From contig JAJEKV010000026.1 in NCBI GenBank assembly GCA_021234155.1, positions 16,236,283 to 16,300,282 of the forward strand: a stretch of 64,000 bases of DNA, written 5' to 3'. This DNA comes from Isoetes taiwanensis (Eukaryota > Streptophyta > Lycopodiopsida > Isoetales > Isoetaceae). Every line of letters begins with the position of its first letter. Position 1 is the first letter of the stretch. The notes below the pieces were generated by a model. It made no database searches and was not told the origin of the DNA. It was given only the letters and a program-made list of their open reading frames with translations. The position numbers and the translations under genes were made by a program. This document shows, piece after piece, positions 59,224 through 64,000 of the stretch.

Positions 59224-62200
59224 AAACCGGCCTTAGCCTTTATCCATTAAGATTAAGCCATTCCGCACATGGGTCCTTGAACTTATCCCCCCAGACATAG
59301 TCTAGGGAGCTCGGAAGTCCTTTTACAAACATTAAATGTCATTTGTCTCGGCCATTATTGGCCGTGAAAACACCACCTTTACCTTATTTCCTTATTTGTT
59401 CAATCTCCCATTTGTTTTCCTTATTTCTTTTTCCTTTTTTTTCCTTTTTTATTTTTATTGACCTCCTTAGACATCCTGCTCTTAATTAAAACTGCACTAA
59501 ATTCGCCTCCTATTTTAATCGCGATGCATGGCTAATAATTACTTGATGCATTCCTTGTGATTAATCTTTTCTCTAGTTTAAAAATATGACCTCCACTATC
59601 CGGGTCGTAACATCATTCTTATCTTAGCTGAATAAGTGTCATTTAATTGATGCTCGAAATACATTTACCCCACTATTTCCCATTATATGACCTCTCAAGT
59701 TTGGTCAGAATACCACCGTACCGGATCCCGCAAAATGAAGTAGAGCTTTTAGGCAGCGAACCGCATGCTTCAACCTGTCCAGCGTCTTGTAGACCTTCAT
59801 CCCATAGCAAGATAAATGGAGTATATAGTAGTAAAAATATTCTCTCGGAACGGCATAACGTAATTTTAGAGATACCTTTAGCGAAGTTCTTTCGCACAAC
59901 AAAGTCCATCAAGCATGGCAGCCAGCCTGTTCGGCGTATCGGCGGCATCCGCGTCTTGGTGAAGCGTTCTTTCCGGCGCAGCATCCAAAGCCACGAAACG
60001 CTGTCCGAGATGCGTAATCGTTACTCAAGTAGCCCAACCAAATTCAACATTAGCATTACGACATGGTAAGAGGCAAAGGGTCGATGTAAGTTGTGAGTTC
60101 GCATGGCTTATCTTCCTTCACCAAAGTCTTCCAAAACCGGCCATTAAAAACGCAAGTAGTTTAAACGTTTCCACCAGATGGCATGTCGCAAGCAATGTCC
60201 GTAATATTTACCAAATATAGTTTTAGTATTTTTCGGGCCCTAGAACCATTACTTAAATATTGCGTGACCATATTGCATTTCTGGATGATCCGCTCCATCA
60301 TGTTTGCCAGCCCATGCTTTAGGCAAAAATCCATGCCTTTGATTTAAAAACCAGCCATCACTTATCCAAGATCTACATTATATTTACATTTTAATGCATC
60401 AACATAGCCTCATCATATTTAACTTCCTAAAAACTATTGTAATATATAAACCCGGGATTTAGCTGAGGCTCTAAGTTCAATTGCCTCCACCGCACTTGCC
60501 ATTTGCCGCTTTCATCTCATGCTTGTTAGCACTAGATTGAATTTGTCTCCGGCATACCTCCCTTTGTGACAACGCTTTCCCCATAAGGCCTTTTTAGTTT
60601 GTTCTGCCTATAAGGCAAGCAAGAACTTAGACGCTTTTGGTACCAAGGTCGAACGCATCGCTTTTATCGGGTTCCGCTTTTTACCTTGCCTTTTAGTTGT
60701 ATAGATGTATATGCCTATTACCCTCGCATGATATTCTTTTTCCGCTAACTTAACTTATTGCTATTTTCTACTAACAAAGGAAAGCTTTAATCCAAACCAA
60801 AGATTTTCTTTTTGAGTAGCCGCTAAACAGCGAACTCCGCTTCCGCTAACCTTGGCTACTTGTCACACTTTGGCATGATGCCTTCAGCATCGGCTGCATT
60901 TGCCCGCCTCAATGTTCCCCTCTATCACAAACATTGCTTTAGCCGCGGTAGCAAAATTTGTGACTTTATTCCCTGCATGATTCTCTTTCTACCGGACACT
61001 TAGTCGGGTCAGATATGTTTATGAACAAGGGAAGTTTTACCTGTGATCTACATTTTTCTTTTTTTGTTGTTGCCGCTTAGCCACGATGTTGCCCGCTGAA
61101 CTTGGCCGTTTCACTACCTCTTGGCATGATGCATTTGGTATCGCATGTAATCGCCAGGCTCTTCATCGCCATGATCGACCGTGGAGGACTGCTTCCCCGT
61201 TTGCAAAACCCCTAATACAAAGATTTGCATGCTGTTTCCCGGCGTCCAACATGTTTTTCCTTTTTTAAATTAAGTTAACTTTATCCAAAGGAAACACCTT
61301 ACCCAAATGTTGACCCTTTGCTCCATTTTTACCTTTATGTTCCTGCCTATAGGTTGACAAGGTGTTCCAACTTTTGCCTTATAGTATTGCCTTTGAGTTG
61401 TTATGAAATAAATAAATAACATTCCTATTCTCTAGAGATGTGAATCCTTTTAGAGAATATTCCATAGTATCCGCCAATTTTTGTTTTTCTCAAATTGCCC
61501 CATAATACATACCCAGCTTGTTAACAGCCCGTAATGCCCTTTCTCCAAGGGTAGTTTTATATTTGATGCCACCATTAGATAAGCTATCTAACTTTCTACC
61601 CTATATGAGGTGAATCATATTAGGAGAATGCCCACCGTCACCATTACCTGTTGCCTTTTCATGCCATTGTTTTATATTTGGTTTGCTTCCCATCACCATT
61701 ACTTGTTGCCATGCTCTTGTTCCCATCTTACCTTATGGTTCTGGCCATTAAGCCATCATCTTTTGTTGCTGTCACGGGCCACATATGTCAGCCGCTAATC
61801 GCGGGGTCTTGTCACCTTTTGGCATGATGCCCTTGGCATCTATGTGTACGGCACCAAATCGCCATGATCGATTTGTGTAGATCCACGCATCGGGTTTGCA
61901 AACCCTAGTGTAGTTTCGCCATGCTAGAGCCTCCGGCCCTCCAAATTCTACTTTTTTTTTCTTTTTAATTAACTTTACATTATTATTTCTAACACTACCA
62001 AATGTTGACATTTGGTTCCCATTGTATCCTATGGTCCTCAAGAATTGTTTTGCCTTTTGCTTCCAGCTCCATGAATTAGTTTACCATTGGAAATATCCAT
62101 CCAGCAAGATTAATATCCGGAAGTCTTTGTCAAAGCCCATCAAATTTGGAGCTATCATCTACATTTATGTCCGCTGAGTCGCTACTCCCTATAAACAATT

Positions 62201-63055
62201 TAATTTTCTTATCTTTTTAAGAGGTTTTGACCCATAATAGATATGTTACCGCATCCAATGATTTTATTTTTCTTGCCACCTATTTAATAAGTGGCCTTTT
62301 GTTAGCAAATTCCTAATGCATCTTCATAAATTACATCCTCCATTTATGTAGTTAATCGCCCATTGACTCCCTAATCCGCAAAGCTTTGTTTTCATATGCA
62401 TCTTCACATTCTCTTTATGACTTGTCCCAGACTCATATGTGATCCATGAGCCTGGCCATTTCTGTATGTTTTTCATATATCTTGATTCTACAATGGGATG
62501 CCCATTGGTTTTTCAACCCGCGGCAAAGATCGTGATCCTCGCTAATCCCTTTGAAATTTTGCCATATAGACCTTCCATATTCTTACAGTATAAATGCATC
62601 CTTACTTAGAGCCATTTTTACCCATATGTTGACAACCTTTTCGAGACTTACTTTATGGTCTTGCCATTAAACCGGGCCCCTATAAACACCTTAATATTTT
62701 TAATCCTATAAGAGGTATAAAAATTCCTTAGGTCAGATGTGATATCTCTCATCAACTTAGCTTTTCTTTTACCACTTGTACTCTTAGTATCCCTTGTTTG
62801 TAGTCTTTGATGCCATACATATAGTGAGAAGTCCTGTGGTTCCTGTATATTGTATAAAGCCTTGTTCTCAAAATCTTTTACATTTTCTGTGAGACTCCTC
62901 GCCAAGAGGGCTTATCCGTTCAGCTCGCTTCCACAGAGCAGATGTCTATTGGATCTCTCAATCCGTAAAGCATTGTTGTCATAAACATCATTGCCGCCAC
63001 TTGAACTTGTCCCCCAGAGGACTATAGATCCATTTGCTGAACGCTTCGCTATCGA
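59224..63055. repeat. Third repeat family, unit 7
   Basis: Collinear with unit 6 from AAACCGGCCTTAGCC to the closing (TA)n tract, but with many small differences. Where unit 6 has CAG or CTG, unit 7 often has CCG, CGT, TCG or a gap (for example CCAGACC against CCGCAC near 59261, and CTGGTCAG against CCGGGTCG near 59599). Confidence 0.8.
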
Positions 63056-63194
<139 letters not shown>

Positions 63195-63870
63195 TACACG
63201 TGATCCAATAAGTGCCTCCGAGGACCGAAATGTATCTCGGCGATCCATGATCTTCCGGAAACATCCCGTCCACCGCGAAACGCCCGCCGCATCATGCCCA
63301 TAGCCATCCGGTCATCATCATATGTCCACAACTCCCCATGGCATTTATCTTCCATCGCCCAATTAGCAAAGATTGGCAAAGCCTCCTACGCGTTCTTAAT
63401 CCATCTCCCCGCCTCAATCCGGAGATGGTGTGCATGTGTCAAGGGGGCTTCACTTTGAACAACACGCATTCACCACCTTCGGGTGGATCGGTAGGGGTAT
63501 TTTTTTATTGTTAGGGTCCGCGGTACCTACCGGCTGTTATACGCATTTTCCCACCTACCGCTTTGTTGTACCCAGTAGAGGGTGGTCGAAATGGAGATGG
63601 CGCCTCCGTATGGATCCTTAAAGTGTATGGTAGTTGGCTGCTTAACGCAGAATTTCGCCTCAAGCCCGGCACCAGTGGACAAAATCCTGCGGAATCAACC
63701 ATAATGGATGAAATTTCGGAAGTTTTTAATGTGATCTTCAAGGTTTATAGACTTAATGCTCATAAATTTTGCAACATTTGGTTTATAGAATGCAGCCAAT
63801 CGCCTATTCTTCCATCCATTTTCGATTTCCTTTGACTCTCTTTGTGACAATCTTGTGGAGTTTCATTTTG
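63195..63870. other. Non-repeat segment after unit 7
   Basis: No gene is recognised. It does not match the spacer after unit 6. Confidence 0.4.
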
Positions 63871-64000
63871 TTCTGTTCCAACGTTCATAAACCATAGAAA
63901 TCATCATTCTTAAGTGGCTGGTACTTGTCATTTTTGAAATTTCCCAATGCATCAAGAAATAGCAAACAAGTAGTAAGTAGCAAACCAAGAATAGCCAATG
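63871..64000. repeat. Partial array-unit tail at the window edge
   Basis: GTTCATAAACCATAGAAATC...CTTGTCATTTTTGAAATTTCCCAATGCATCAAGAAATAGCAAAC matches the terminal part of the array units (36481-36570 and 51487-51570). Another unit of the array family therefore continues beyond the window. Confidence 0.85.

Noticed and set aside
48417-63055. C-to-T decay of methylated cytosines or RIP-like mutation as the cause of copy differences
   Set aside because: The changes at CAG/CTG words are mostly indels and CCG/CGT/TCG replacements, not the TAG/CTA transitions such processes give.

Overview
This window is a stretch of nuclear DNA from a land plant, made almost entirely of transposable elements and large repeats. 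The evidence is a Helitron with a plant-style Rep-helicase, a Ty3/gypsy chromovirus, intron-split fragments of plant genes (a receptor-like kinase exon and exons of the At4g15545 family), and many (TA)n tracts. The species cannot be named from the sequence.

Layout. 1-3.7 kb is non-coding flank with small repeats. 3688-8355 (+) is a long, open Helitron Rep-helicase gene whose N-terminal region carries a recent 126-residue tandem duplication. Right behind it, 8926-10709, lie broken exons of two unrelated host genes, as expected for Helitron gene capture. 11.7-14.0 kb is a degenerate GATTC/TTCTAGAA repeat with a (TA)n core, a heat-shock-element-like array and a tRNA-like head. Related copies sit at 30.6-32.9 kb and 47.0-48.4 kb.

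16493-29547 is a complete LTR retrotransposon on the minus strand. It has 1.65-kb LTRs, a 5-bp ACTAT target duplication, an initiator-Met-type primer site, a purine tract, and gag, protease, RT, RNase H, integrase and chromodomain. Between primer site and gag there is about 3.9 kb of extra sequence. Its first reading frame begins exactly like histone H3 (MARTKQT) and ends in an H3 histone fold with a near-canonical H3 C-terminus. This retrotransposon-borne histone H3-like gene is the main discovery. A second unrecognised reading region follows it.

32.9-43.9 kb is a tandem array of three 3.84-kb units, and 48.4-54.6 kb holds two related 3.3-kb units. 54.6-63.1 kb holds two copies of a third unit of about 3.9 kb. 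The arrays break at (TA)n tracts. Between the first two arrays is a small spliced gene of unknown function (45105-46596).

A cross-cutting observation: differences between repeat copies (LTR against LTR, unit against unit) cluster at CAG/CTG words and are often indels. That pattern is better explained by consensus errors at CHG-methylated sites than by mutation, so many of the retrotransposon frameshifts may not be real.
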